From: Entomortierella parvispora
Taxonomy: Eukaryota > Mortierellomycota > Mortierellomycetes > Mortierellales > Mortierellaceae
Direction of reading: 5' to 3'
Length of the DNA stretch: 64,000 bases
Assembly: GCA_963573315.1 (NCBI GenBank)
Contig: OY752152.1
Location: 558,001-622,000, forward strand
The position numbers and the translations under genes are program-made. The notes beneath the pieces are model-generated. The model was not told where the DNA came from and did not search any database. It was given only the letters and a program-made list of their open reading frames with translations. How positions within the stretch are numbered: position 1 is the first letter of the stretch; every line of letters begins with the position of its first letter. Shown here piece by piece: positions 10,489 through 22,489 of this stretch.

Positions 10489-12076
10489 ATGACGACCATT
10501 CTACCCTCCGAGACCGAGAAACAGGAGACAGTACAAACGGATACAGAGGTCCACATTGACAAGGAATCGATCAATCGTGTGGAGCAAGGAGTTGACAACA
10601 GTGTCAGCGCCATGACCGCCACAACCACCGCCACAATCCTTGTCGAACCTGATCTCCTAAAGGATTTTCCCGAGGGCGGATTTGGATGGTTCGTGGTCCT
10701 GGCCTCGTTCGTAATTTACTTTTGGACGTTCGGACTCAACAGCACCTTTGGTGTCTTCCAAGCGCATTTCCTCCGGACTGAGGCCTTTAACCATGCGACA
10801 GAGGCTCAGCTGTCTTGGGTCGGGTCTATGGCTGCAGGCGTTGTGTATCTTCCAGGACCCTTTATCAACACCTTGATCCGTCACCTGGGACTCTACACCT
10901 TGGTCATTCTCGGATCCTTGTCTTGTTCTCTGGGGTTTATCCTGGCCAGTTTTGCCACCCAACTCTGGCAGTTGTATTTGACCCAAGGTTTACTCTTTGG
11001 TCTAGGTGGAGGGATGGTGTTTCTTTCAACAATCTCAATGACGTCCCAATACTTTAACAAGCGACGAGGTTTTGCAAACGGGATTGTGGTCTCGGGCTCT
11101 GGGATCGGAGGACTGGTTCTAGCCCCTTTGACGAATTTATTGATCTCGAAAATGGGCGTTCAATGGTGTCAAAGAATCCTTGGCTTTTGTATGTTGGCTT
11201 GCCTAGTCGCCATCTTTCCGTTTCTTCGACCTAAAGTCAAGACCGTCAAGACAGGCTCCGTCGTGGACTGGTCAATATTCAAAATCAGGGGATTCGCATG
11301 GCTCTGGGCGTTTTCGTTGGTCATGCCGTTTGGTAAAGTGGTCTTTGGGAGCACAAAAGAAAAAGATTCTGCGGGCAAAAGGATTGCCATTGCTGACTCG
11401 CCTTTCGTCAAACCCCCATCCCCCATTCGGATGATTGTTCTCTAGGCTTCATGATCCCAGTTTTCCTGACTCCGACGTACAGCAGTTTTGTCCTCGGTCA
11501 GTCGCCAGCTAGAGGAGCCCAGCTCATCAGTATATTTGCAGGCGTGAATGCGGCCGCGCGGATTATCATGGGATTCGTGTCGGATCATGTTGGGAGGACT
11601 AACACACTGTTTGTCTGCTGCTTCATGGCCGGCATGGCTTCGTTGGCGATCTGGTCAGTCGCGACCAATATCACTATCCTATCCGTGTTCATGGTCGTCT
11701 TTGGCGCCTTTGGAGGAGGGTATGTTCATCAGTAAAAAGCGAGAAAAAGCAAGAAACAAGTTGATTTTGCCGGATTAGGGTCGTTATTCACAGAGCTGAG
11801 AATTTCTTTCATTCTTCCAGGTTCATCAGCATGGTCCCTGTGGTGACAGCACAGGTCGTAGGTGTGGAGAGACTAACGGCCGCACTCGGGATACTCTACT
11901 TTGGCCAACTAGTCGGCAATCTATTTGGAGCTCCCATAGCCACTGCGATCATGAAGTTGCAACACGGGCAATACCTTGGAGCTATCCTCTTTGCAGGACT
12001 CGCCCCGCTGGTGGCATCCTTCTTTGTGCTCGTGATTCGATTCCAAATGAACAAAAAAATCTTTGCGTTTGTATGA
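10489..12076 (+). CDS. MFS monocarboxylate-transporter-like permease, copy 3
   Basis: Exons 10489-11332, 11446-11719 and 11821-12076 encode 457 residues. The MCT signature EGGFGW follows an acidic, Thr-rich N-terminus. Conserved loops NKRRGFANGIVVSGSG and DHVGRTNTL, and the C-terminal IRFQMNKKIFAFV, tie it to copies 1 and 2. The ATG at 10489 was preferred over one at 10255 because it gives an N-terminus like its paralogues and follows a pyrimidine-rich leader. Introns are phase 1 and phase 2 at the shared positions. It is the last member of the array and converges on the PPR-like gene, whose stop is only 75 bp away. Confidence 0.92.
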
Positions 12077-12151
12077 GATCAGATACCAATCTAGCAGAAA
12101 GAAAATAGAAATGCAAAAAAAATGTCTATTTTATGGTTGTCATATCCCGCT

Positions 12152-15100
12152 CTACAATTGTTGTTGCTGATGCTGCAGTGATGGCTGCTGCCTTGACCGT
12201 GCACTCTCCAAGGCCTGTCTCAAGCGTCCAGCCTCCGTGGCCATGTTTTCCTCGCCAATGACTCTGGGCATGACCGAGTTCAAAGCCCAATCGGCCTCCT
12301 CCAACATCTCTGCAGATCCCTCCCGAAGACAGGTATCAATGTACTCGCCAAGGATGAACTTGTTGACAAAGTTCAATCGACCTGTTGCTGGACTGCCGTT
12401 CGTGGTCCGCATCTCGGTCTCGGATGTTATTGATGATGGTGATGATGACGACGTTGCTGTGGGTATTGGGGTCTCGGTTGACTCATAGGGATGGTTCTTT
12501 CCCGCCAAATAGTGGACCACCTTTTGGGCGTCCAACAATCGAGCCTTAGCTCCGCCTCCGAATCCAGACTGTTTCTCAATCTCAATCAACTCCAGTCGTT
12601 CCCTCAGATTTGCCATCACTAGCAAGTTTAGCATGGACGCCGTCGATGTGGAGAGCTCGACCCTCTCGACCAAATGGCCGCCGCTCTCCTTGGTCCTTTG
12701 AATTCTTTCCCAGTTGGCCTTCAACTGCTTGTTTGATATCCTCTTGACCTCTTCAAATTCTGCCTCTGACGACAAGGGTTGATCCAGGTGCGCCAACCTT
12801 TCCAGAGCCTCTTGCGTCGACAGGCACTCATGAATCTTGTTCTCCTCCAAGTCGACAGCTGTCTTGAAAATTTCTCGAGCTGCTGCAAAATCCTTCTGCT
12901 TCGTCACAAAGTATTCCATCAAGAATTCGTAAAACCCATCTAAGGGGGCTAGTTCAGCCAACATACCCTGAGATTTCATCGTCTCCAACAACTGGTGTCC
13001 TTCCTGTTCCAATCCCTCGATCGACAGACAGGCCCTGACCATGGGAATATACCATTGACTCGTCCTTTGAATAACACCTGAGGTCGAGTACTGTTGAATC
13101 AGTGATCGGGCAGCGTTTGAGTCCTGAGTGCGAACACAACAGTTCATTAAGCCCTCAAAGATCTCGGCTGATACAGGAACCGGCGGTTGCTCCTTTGCCA
13201 TCTCATAGCGAACTGTACCCAAAATACCCCTGGCCAAATCCTGCTGACCCTGGGAGGCTCCAATCAGCGCCTGATACAAAGTTGCGTCTCTCTCAACGCC
13301 GTGGAGAACCAAATCATTCCATCGGTTCCAAACCTGCTCAATCCGGTCACCATGGGCAAGACCTGCGAGAACATTGGCCAACGTGATTGAGTCGTGGTAG
13401 GTTTGGATCGATACGTCACGGCTGTCTGTCGTGGGACTGAGCGTCCTGCGCATCAAGCCCTCGACCTTGTGGAGAGCCTCCCTGGCTACGGGATACTCTT
13501 GATTAGAGTACATCCAGTGACTGGAGGCGAAGGGCGAGTGAGAATAGAGACCAAAGCAGGCTTCCACTAGCGGAGCAAAATCCTGTGGACTCTTTGCCTT
13601 GTATCCTTCATCGTCTTTGACCATGTCTTCGTAGACCTTCATTACCCTACCAGCGACGGTACCGTCCTCTCGTTTAGGGCCGAATTCGCGCGTCCGTGCA
13701 ATGGTCGTCATCAGAGTATAGTAGGTGCTCTTGAGTGGCCGTTGTCCATGCTCCTTCATGTTGCGAACAATCTTTCCAGCATATTCCTCAACTGGCCACT
13801 GTGTGGGATTCAACAAGTTCAGCTCTCCTGTAATCTTGACCATAGTGTCATAATCCTCTGCAGTTAGATCTGGCTCAGGAAGCCTTGCAATGGCGTCTTT
13901 GGTCTTTTCCCAGATATAGAGCGTTTCCTTGTACTGCTCACGGCTCAAATGAGTTGGTGTCGAGATTCCAGGAAGAACGCCCTCGGGCAAAACATCTGAC
14001 CTCCGGTCCTTCACGATTTCTGTGAGACTGCCTCTGAGTCTTTCCAACGCAACGAGATTTGCAGTCAACATGGACCGGTTCAGCTCCAAGAAGCCAGCAT
14101 TGTTGGACTCTGATGGCTGCCCCTTTTCCTGCCAGAGTCTGATCTGTCGCAAAACAGCTTCATAATCGCCGACCTTGGAAAGCCGATTTCCAAGGGCTAC
14201 AAATGGGTTGATTGAAGGAAGTGCGTCGGATCCAGTTGAAATTGTTCTCATAATCTCCTCGGCTCGTTGGGTCCATCCACACTTGGCCAATGCTTCTGCC
14301 AAAATTGAAGAATACTCTAGGTTCTGGGTTCCTGTGGATGGCAGTCGGGAGTAGATGTCGCTCAAACTGGCTGATGCTCCAACGTTTCCAAAAGCCTAAA
14401 GAGAACATAAAATATTACAATAATATTAATGACGATTCCCTGGCGTTACACTCCGTCCTGTCCTAAACTTCAACCCAAAGTACCTGGACAACATAAGACC
14501 AAAGCTTCTCATCGACCTGAATGCCAGCAGACTTTGTCAATTGGTTGGCCATCAAAAAGCTGATCGTGTCTAGTTCGGTGCGGTATCCAGATTCGGGGCC
14601 GCGTTTGCCAACGCATTCAAACATGGCTTTCCAAATGTCCTGATCCAGTTCAACGTTCAAGTCTGGTAGTTCCCACTGGTCCAACGACAGGACAGCTGGC
14701 AAACGTCCATGACGAATAGCATCCACCAAAACCCAAAGATCCTTCTGGCCTTTCAAGTTCTTGTGACTGAATCCAGCCACCTTCAGCAAATGTATAAGTG
14801 TCTCCCGATCGGGCTGCATCAAAGTGTTACCCAACATGTTGGCTTCTCTGCTCATCGCTGTGAGGATCCCAATTGCACTGTTAAGAGGATCCAAAGTTGT
14901 ATCTGCCGCCGTTGTTCCCACGGCAGCAAGAGGGGCAAAGGCTCTGGGTGAGTCTGCAAGAGTCTTCAACAAGAAATGGTAGACGTCTTTCGAAGCATTC
15001 GCCTGGGCCGGTGTAGATTGCAGGGCGACGCATGCCTGCTGGAATCCAGCGTAATCCTCCTTGACCAAAAACTGTTCCAGTTCCTTGACAGTGGTGGTAG

Positions 15101-15504
15101 CGGTGGCATTAGTTGCTGTTGGTGCTGATGTATGCACTAACAAAGAGAAGGGTACAGGGTAGGTTAGAGGAAACCAGCTTCTCTTTGATGAGGTAAAATG
15201 CCATCTAGCGGGAAAGCTTACATCTGTTGGTCCAAAGTCGAGCTGCTGTAGACGAGTTACTGTTCAGCATGTAAGAGTTTGCTGATCTTGATGACCGGGA
15301 GAGAGTGGAGAGAGTGGAGAGGGTGGCAGACTGGGCCGCGACAAAGCGAGCGTGGCTCTGCTGCAAAATAATAGCTCTGGAAGGCTGGAGAAGAAGAGGT
15401 GTCGGGCAGGAGGTGTGGACATGCTGCTGAGTCTGCACTCGACTAGAGAGAGCCCTTGTCAAGGGGGACCCGGTCTTTGCAGTGGACCTGGCCAGGGAAT
15501 GCAT
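12152..15504 (-). CDS. Putative mitochondrial pentatricopeptide-repeat-like protein
   Basis: Three exons on the minus strand (15504-15222, 15136-14484, 14395-12152) join to 1,059 residues. The first ~95 residues are rich in Ser, Ala, Arg and Leu with almost no acidic residues (start MHSLARSTAKTGSPLTRALS), a good mitochondrial presequence. The rest is helical and repetitive. Blocks such as VYHFLLKTLADSP, TYYTLMTTIAR, LYQALIGASQGQQDLARGIL and WYIPMVRACLSIEGLEQEG have the ~35-residue spacing and hydrophobic pattern of PPR repeats. Such proteins bind mitochondrial RNA to promote its processing, stability or translation. The exact orthologue is not recognisable to me. The C-terminus is low-complexity Gln. 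It starts 387 bp from the divergent glomulin-like gene. Confidence 0.82.
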
Positions 15505-15891
15505 TGCTGCTGATCAGAGACCGTTGGTTGGAGAAGAATCGCTGTTGCGGCGTGGGTGAGATCGTCTCGTCAACGAGCAAGAGCAGGAGGGGAGAGGTGA
15601 ATCTGGCTGTGCAAAGAAGAGCGGGGGAGGAGTACGCGCCAGCCAGAGTCTAGGACACAATGCCGTGGGTATGATGGGAAGAGAAAATGGGATCAAGGGA
15701 AGGGAGGAGGAATGTTCGATGTGCAAGAGTGGATGCATGCGGGTGCTAGATCTTGCAAAGGTGCCTTTGTTGGCGAACTGTGACTTGTGAAAACTCGAGT
15801 CACGTGCAGCACACTTCTCTTTTTGTACAGTACTCTTCAGCTCCAGCTTCTTCAGCCTCTTCACGACTACAGCCTACCTTCATTCGCCACC
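15505..15891. promoter_or_regulatory. Bidirectional promoter region
   Basis: A 387-bp spacer separates two divergent starts (minus at 15504, plus at 15892), so it must carry both promoters. The half next to 15892 is pyrimidine-rich (CTCTTCAGCTCC-type leader). The half next to 15504 is G/A-rich on the plus strand, that is C/T-rich in its own direction. No specific binding site is claimed. Confidence 0.55.
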
Positions 15892-18357
15892 ATGGACCAC
15901 GAGGAAGAAACACCGCGCGAAAGGTTCATGGGCAGCCAGGAGATCCTCTCGACCATCGAATGGGTTGACGTGCTCATGGACCACTCTGAATCCCTCGACG
16001 CCATTGCCCTCTTTGACGTGCACATCGCCTGCGTGTTGCGAGGTAACCCCCAGGCCAGGGCTGCGAACCGCCCTCTGCATATACATCTCCAATCTACTGC
16101 GCATTTTCGCCGCAGTGGACACTAACCGAGCATTTTTCTGCCATAGCATTGAAGCACTTGAAGGCCAAAAAGTTCTCGCGGTTCTTGAAGGACACCGTCA
16201 TGACTCTCACACGACCAATCAAGGCCCTTCATCGGATCCGTGAATATATTCTTGCAGAACCCGACTCTGACATCTCCAGACGCGCTGGTGAGGACAAGGA
16301 CCTGTTTTCGAACTTTCAAGAGCGCATCTTGGTCTCCGTACAGAGTCTGGTCGAGTTGGTTGTGGAACTTTGGGATGGGCAGCAGGTAAGAGTCTTGATC
16401 TGCAGCTACTTGGCAATTGTGCAACTGGGGGGGTTTTTTTCCCTATTTTCTATCCTCAGCAGTCATCTGACAATAAGAACGCTTAAATCCCATAGACCTT
16501 TGAACTCAAATTGAGTCCTGAACAAGAAAATGAAATCAACAATCAGCATTACCTCTTGGTGTACTTGGTCTTAATGATCTTGGATCAATGGGTGGCATTA
16601 CAAGACATGGAGGCGGCGACTGCCTACTTCGAGTATGCCCACCCAAAGTACAAGAATTTTTCCCCTCGGGGGCCTGGCCGCGAGCCCGAGCCCAGGAAAG
16701 ATACAACAAGCACATTGAAGCATCTCCAAGTGATCATGGCAAGTTTAACCCGATTGATCCTGTGTTTGCACCGACTCTGTTTTGACGTGATTCACAAACC
16801 TAACTCAACACCTTCGTCAAAACAGAAACTTTGCTCTCAATGCCATCTCTCGATTCAAAATCTGCTGATCTGGAAACCCACTCCAGGTAAGCATGCTTGA
16901 CAAAAAGGAGGAACATTTATTCTTTGTGCTTCGATGGAATTGATTTCTAATCTGTAGTATCTTTTGTCAGTATTTTCTACAGGCATCGATGAAAACGACG
17001 ATAGCTACGATGAAGAGGCGCTTATTGAAGACAACTACCCACTCTCAGAAACTGGAATTACCACCTTGACGGCGGCAATGATCTACGCCATGACATGTCC
17101 TCCTGATCACAAGGGATTCTCTTCATCATATACCCTACCATTGACCCTGGCTCAGGACTGGTTCTTTACTCATGCAGGAGGATTAGCCAGCGCGTTTCTC
17201 AGCAGCGATGAGTCTTTGTTGGCAATGTCGGATAAAGCCTTGTCCGTCTTGTTATACGCAATCGACCGTGTGCCACTGGATAGTTTTAAGCTAGAGTTGC
17301 TGGATTATTGTTCTGTGGACAGCTCGCTGGACCGGATGGGATTGTTTCAAATCTTTCAAGTCATGGTGACATTTGCGTCGACTTGCCCCATCGCCAACCT
17401 TCGGTTCTATTGCTTTCAAGGACTTGATCGACTTCTTCAAGGCAGTGAAGATTCGGTCCGATTGTATCTTTTGAGTCAGCTGGTCTCCTCCTTCTGTCCC
17501 TTTGAGTCCATGCGTGCTGCCGCGGTGAATCTAGTCAAAGGTACAGTGGAAAGGGCATTCTCAAAGATGGATAAGGCGCGAGCTGCCAACGAAGCCGCCC
17601 TAAGATCTGCTGGCGATAATCCAGAGTCGGCAGAGCCCAATATGACGATCCTTATCCAGAGTCCGTTCACAAGCCCAATGCTTCTCAAGACCTTCCAGAC
17701 CGAAATCTGGAGACTGGAAAAGTTTAAGGATGCTCAGCAGGATCCAATGCGAAGTGAAGGCGCGTGGCGGGATAAATATGATCGGTTAATGCACAGTTTG
17801 AACTTTTACCTGTTCTTGCTGATGCGCGATCCTGAAGATGATAACGTCGTAAGTCATTCGACTACTGCGTCGAATGTTGATTCAAAGTGAACCCCAGATT
17901 TTAATACGCCATCTTACACAACTGATAGACTGAAGTGTGGTCAACGTCTAACCTGGAAGAAACACAGAGCTCGTTTCTAGAGCCACTTTCTGAACGTGTC
18001 CAAGAACTCAAGGAAGAGAATATTCGCAGACTTGCACTGGCAGAGCAGGAGCAGGACATGGAGCTGGGCGATGGCGAGGATGATATTCCAGGAGCGCCGG
18101 GGATGCTTCCTCCCCTCAAAGCCAAGAACGGGGTTGTGAACTTTGATATCGACATGAACAGCGAGGACGAGAACGATGACAGTTTACCTCTAGAGCGTGG
18201 TCAAAGGAAGGAGTCAGCATTGGAGCTGAACCAGAGTATCATGAGGCTCGAGCTAATGGACGAGCTACTTGAGCGGATCCAGGAACTGACGAACGAGTCA
18301 AAGGACAGCGGCGATGACAGCGAGGACGAAAACGCAGAGTGGGTCGCGGCGAAATAA
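15892..18357 (+). CDS. Glomulin/ALF4/YAP-binding-family-like helical protein
   Basis: Exons 15892-16042, 16147-16385, 16496-16886, 16983-17848 and 17929-18357 give 691 residues. The protein is alpha-helical, with a middle block (NLRFYCFQGLDRLLQGS, YLLSQLVSSFCPFESMRAAA) resembling the Glomulin / ALF4 / Ybp family. It ends in a long acidic tail (GEDDIPGAPG, NSEDENDDS). Family members bind cullin-RING ligases or transcription/kinetochore partners, so a scaffold role is likely but not proven. Two points are uncertain. A possible extra intron lies inside 16496-16886: a GC-type donor near 16738, a CTAAC branch and a CAG acceptor at 16828, and removing it also keeps frame. The acceptor of exon 4 could be after 16970 instead of 16982; both keep frame. 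Confidence 0.62.
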
Positions 18358-18962
18358 AAGAAAGCGATCTTCCCATGTCTTTGCCTCTTGCCATCCTCAT
18401 CTTTGTCATTGTGGATTGGCACCGAGGTCTTCTGAATGATCCGATACTATGTCTATGTCTTCTCCTCGGTAACAATGACCTTCACCTTGTTCCCTCCTCT
18501 CTTGTTGTTCACATTTGTATGACTGAACTTGAGAACATCGACTCCAAAACAGCTTTCAATACGAGAACAAAAGAGCCCCCGGGGCAACTCCCAAATTTTT
18601 CACTTCTACCAGCTGTACATCCTTAGCCAAAGGTCAGGGAAGGCTCTGAAATACAGAGATAGTGGCACGACTGTAGAGTTTTGTCAAAGGATGCGTGCGC
18701 GCTGTACCTATCCGCAATGAGGAGGAAATTCTGACGTGCATCAGTCGATTGAAGGGGAATGCGGGGTGCATCAGTTGATTGAGGCATCCGCGCAATTGGA
18801 CAGGGAGGTGGCCCTTTTTCACGCTAGCTTAAGGGTGTACCGTGACAGTTCTTCTCTGCCCAATGCATGCATGTCTCGCACCTTTTCTCATCCTCGGCTC
18901 AGTTCTTCCCCGCTCGTCCATCCGCATTCCCTTCTTCCCGCTGTAATCCCCCCTTATACATC
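18358..18962. other. Intergenic, BET1 5' flank
   Basis: No gene is supported. The last 100 bases are C/T-rich, as expected of a core promoter for the ATG at 18963. Confidence 0.5.
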
Positions 18963-19748
18963 ATGTCCTTTATGAACTCGCGACAGAGGTATCGTCGCTG
19001 TGCCTCTTTCATTCTTCCTCTGTAGCCTCTGTCTATGGAGTTCTCTTCGACTAACGAACGACTCGTCTCCTGCCACGTCGCATCTCTTCGATTCGATCAA
19101 CTCTTTCTTTCCACCCATCGTCTCTACTTTTGTTTCAACCTCATAGACAACAGAATGCATGGCAAAGGAATCAACTCTTGCCCACACACACCAATTCTGG
19201 CAGGAGTTCACCCTATGACCCATCAAAGATGACGGACCGGGACCTGCTCTCACTCGAGAGCCAGAACGATGAAGAGCTTTCAGGGTTGCATTCCAAAGTC
19301 GCCATGCTAAAAAAGGTACCCCCTCATCTCGACTTGTATTTATAAAAAAAAAAGCGTTCGGGGGACGTCAACTAATTTTGGAATGGACCCTAGATCACAA
19401 TGGATATCGGTCATGAAGTGCGCGACTCGACAGCCTTTCTGGGTGATCTGGTAAGACCTCCTTCTCTCCTTTCTTTCTCTTTATGTCTTTATATGTTTCT
19501 ATATCCGTTGCGCCACGTCGACTCTCGGTCTTCTTGTCTGGAATTGAAGGGGAACCAGTAAAAAGACTGACTTTATTTCGTCCATCCTTTAGGATCAAGA
19601 CTTTGGACGGACAGGAGGCTTGCTCAATTCGACTTATACACGACTGAAAGTGATGGCTTCGACCCAGAACGGACGGTACATGTGCTACATGATCGCGTTC
19701 TGTGTCTTTGCTCTGATCTTTGCCTACTTTTTCATTTATCGAAGATAA
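18963..19748 (+). CDS. BET1: BET1-like ER-Golgi v-SNARE
   Basis: Four exons (18963-18988, 19147-19315, 19394-19450, 19593-19748) encode 135 residues. A Gln/Asn-rich N-terminus (start MSFMNSRQRQQNAW) is followed by a SNARE heptad region from about residue 45. It includes NDEELSGLHSKVAMLKKIT, then TMDIGHEVRDSTAFLGDLDQ with the central-layer Gln of a Qc SNARE, then GLLNSTYTRLKVM. It ends in a single C-terminal membrane anchor (YMIAFCVFALIFAYFFIYRR). BET1 drives fusion of ER-derived COPII vesicles with the Golgi together with Sed5, Bos1 and Sec22. The tiny first exon (26 nt) was inferred because the second exon lacks its own suitable ATG and the splice restores an Arg codon. Confidence 0.88.
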
Positions 19749-20293
19749 ATGGGTACGGACGGGGCAGACACGAACACACTGGCAGACACGGGCCATGAAA
19801 TCTGTGATCTGTCAGCACAAATAGGATTGAAGGACAAACAACAAGAACAAACAAATTGAACGGAGAGAAGCAAGGGAAGAGCGCACAAGGCGGGATGTTG
19901 GTGCAACGTTTTCGTCCTTTTTCGATCCTAGCCCATTGTATCTTGACCAATCTCGCGGCGACAAGTATCAGGGATGATTTCTTTTTTGGCCATTTTCTTT
20001 TTTTCTCTCTACTTGTTCTTGTTTCACCATAGACTTCCTACCGATTACCCTCTGTCATTCTCTCGCTCAGCCATTTCCTCTTGTACCATCTCACTCTCTA
20101 CTCTGCACGTTTTCATTAATCGCGCCAATAATACACCCAACAACTTGTAGACCATCTCTTTTAGTTTCGCATGTATGTCTACTATGATGGCAACTGATCT
20201 TCTTGTAAGAAGTTGCATCTACTGGTACACTCGGTGCTAGATGGCAAACACAGATAAATAATCAAAGGGGGGAAAGGTCTATGAAAGAGTGGC
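19749..20293. other. Intergenic between convergent genes
   Basis: This is the 3' flanks of BET1 and the Ecm33-like gene, which converge. It is T-rich with TTTTC runs around 19975-20030. No gene is supported. Confidence 0.5.
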
Positions 20294-21645
20294 TTAAAGA
20301 GCAAAAGCCAAGCAAGTCAAAGCGATCAAGACCGACCACATCGATCCTAGAGTCCATTTCTCCATAGTGTTCAAGGATCCTTTGCTCTCCAAACTTCCAC
20401 CGTTCGCGTTCGTGGGTTTCGCAGACTTGACCTGAGCCTGACAAATGGTCTTTCCCCTAGCGCCGGCCTTGACCTTTGACAAGGTTGAGCAATCAAAGTC
20501 GTTGCTGCTGGAAAGCACCGACATCCCTCCTTGGACAGACGAGACTGCAGGTAGTGAGACATTAGAGAAAGCACCACGCATGTTCAAGACTCCAGCAATG
20601 TCCTTCAACTGTTTGAACCCATCCACAACCGTCAGTTCGGTGTTGTTGGCGATCAAGAGTGCTCCTCCAATGGAGGTCAAGTCTGGGAAGGAAATGTTGG
20701 ACACTCGGTCGTTCGAGACAATACTCAGGGTTTGGCCCACACTCTTGAGATGGGGTACAGAGATCGTGGTCAAACTTGTTTCGTCAAACGATAGACTGGC
20801 CGAGACGGTCGACAGCAATGGCACCTTAAGATCGGTCAGATGTCGGAATGTGCAGTTGGAGAGTGTGGTCAAATTGGTCATGGAAAGACTGGCTCCTCCA
20901 GAGGCTGTGGCTGTCGTAATAGTGGAGGAGGAAGAAGAAGAGGTTTTGGAGTCCAAGAGACCATTGGCAGCAACGACCAGCTTGCCAGTGATGGATTGCA
21001 ACTGGTTCATGTCGATGGATTTCAAATACTTGTTGTTGCTGACACCTAGATCCGTGACCTGTTGCAAAGTGGACCAAGGCAATTGACCAGAATTGTCCAG
21101 TCCTGTGTCCTCGACCTTCAGACTACCCAGAGATTGGACTGCGCTCAAGGACAATTGTCGGAGGTTGGGGGCCGTGACGATTTCCAGGTTATGGAGTGTT
21201 TGCAAGCTTGGAAAGTTGACGACAGAGAGGACAGTATTGTTGAAAAGACGAATGGATCCCGAGGCGGACTTGAGACCCTCCAAGGCCAGGGTTGTAAGGT
21301 GGGAGTTGGACAGAACTTGGATGGACCCTGTGAGCGATTGCAGTGCAGGCCAAGAGATGTCGTTGATGGCCGGGCCCGAGATCGTTACAGAGCCACTAAA
21401 AGTCGAGCAGGCGGCCAAGGGGGCGAGATCAGCCTCGGAGGCAACGACGACTTGTTTGGCACATTCTTCTAAAGAAGTTGAGAGCGATTAAGCATCGGTG
21501 TTTTTATATATCTTGTCTGTGTGCAGAGAGGCTGAGTGGGGGTCAACTGAATGGATTACAGATGAGACAAGAGCTCACCTTGCTGTGCCGTGGCTACAAT
21601 GGCCGCTGAGGCCAAGAGAAGAAGACTAGATGTGAGGCGGGTCAT
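20294..21645 (-). CDS. Ecm33/SPS2-like GPI-anchored cell-wall protein
   Basis: Two exons on the minus strand (21645-21579 and 21468-20294) encode 413 residues. Exon 1 is a textbook signal peptide (start MTRLTSSLLLLASAAIVATA). The mature part has repeated receptor-L-domain/leucine-rich units of the Ecm33 type: FSGSVTISGPAINDISWPAL, then recurring LxxLxSIxGxLxV-like strands through DLTSIGGALLIANN. It ends with a Ser/Asn linker and a hydrophobic tail (WSVLIALTCLAFAL) that fits GPI attachment. Ecm33 proteins sit at the plasma membrane and wall and are needed for wall integrity. The ATG at 21645 is the start because the signal peptide begins there and the splice into exon 2 restores a Glu codon before the EECAKQVVVASEADLAPLAAC region. 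Confidence 0.88.
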
Positions 21646-22489
21646 TGCGTAGAAGCTAATACACGGCGAGTTGACGAATGTTTGTAGATGTTGAAGATGT
21701 CGATAACGAAAAGTGCAGTTCTGGTACCGAGGCTGACCTTTATACTTTGTTAGAGGCTGGGCCAACCCAAGAAGCAGGTTTGCTGCGAGTTGGAATTGGA
21801 GAGAGAGAAAGCGGAGGCTCGGAGAAAGGGTCCATGGAGGCGAGGCGGGTTCGAATAGGATGCCGTCGGATCCTAGGCGTCAGCAAGTCCTGACTAGAAT
21901 GTCACTCCTGTGACATTCCCATGTGGGCTTGAGTGAGATTTAGTGTGGTTCTTGAACGACAGGCGAGCGGACTGCAGAGAAGAAGAAGAAAGAACCGAAA
22001 GGAAGGTACGGCAGGAGGAGCAGATCCCAAAAGAGAAGGGACACGAAGTGCATGTGCAAGTACGGTACTGTTGGGTGCTGTGCTATCTTTGGACAAGGGG
22101 AGATCATCTCCGGCAAGCGCAAATTGCTCGCAAACCTTGCGCCAGGAACAGCACTGGGCACTCGCTACATGCACCTACTGCAGCAAAATGAAGCCAACTC
22201 TCCCACGCTTGTTGATGCGCCCTCCTTCCGGCCGCTCTTCTTTTCTTCTTCTTTCTCCACTTGCATTACACCTCCTTCATCCATTCATTCATTTATTCAC
22301 TCACTCACTCATCCCTCCCCTCTCTCCATCTCCATTACCTCCATTTCTGCCCCTCCCCCTCCTCGACGCAGCTGTTCCTGACAAACACTCCATTCCGCCC
22401 CGAACCTGCATCCGATTCCAGTTTGCTCCCTCGACTGTTTTCTCCTTCCTTGCTTTCCTTCTTTTCTCCTTCCTCTCCTCGTTTCAACA
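21646..22489. promoter_or_regulatory. Bidirectional intergenic region
   Basis: This 844-bp spacer separates the divergent Ecm33-like and Rieske-domain genes. From about 22240 to 22489 the plus strand is almost pure C/T with CATTCATT-type repeats, a leader for the gene starting at 22490. Short frames in this C/T tract are compositional. Confidence 0.5.

Noticed and set aside
20445-21086. 213-codon plus-strand frame
   Set aside because: Lies antisense to the Ecm33-like gene, whose frame has a signal peptide, repeats and GPI tail.
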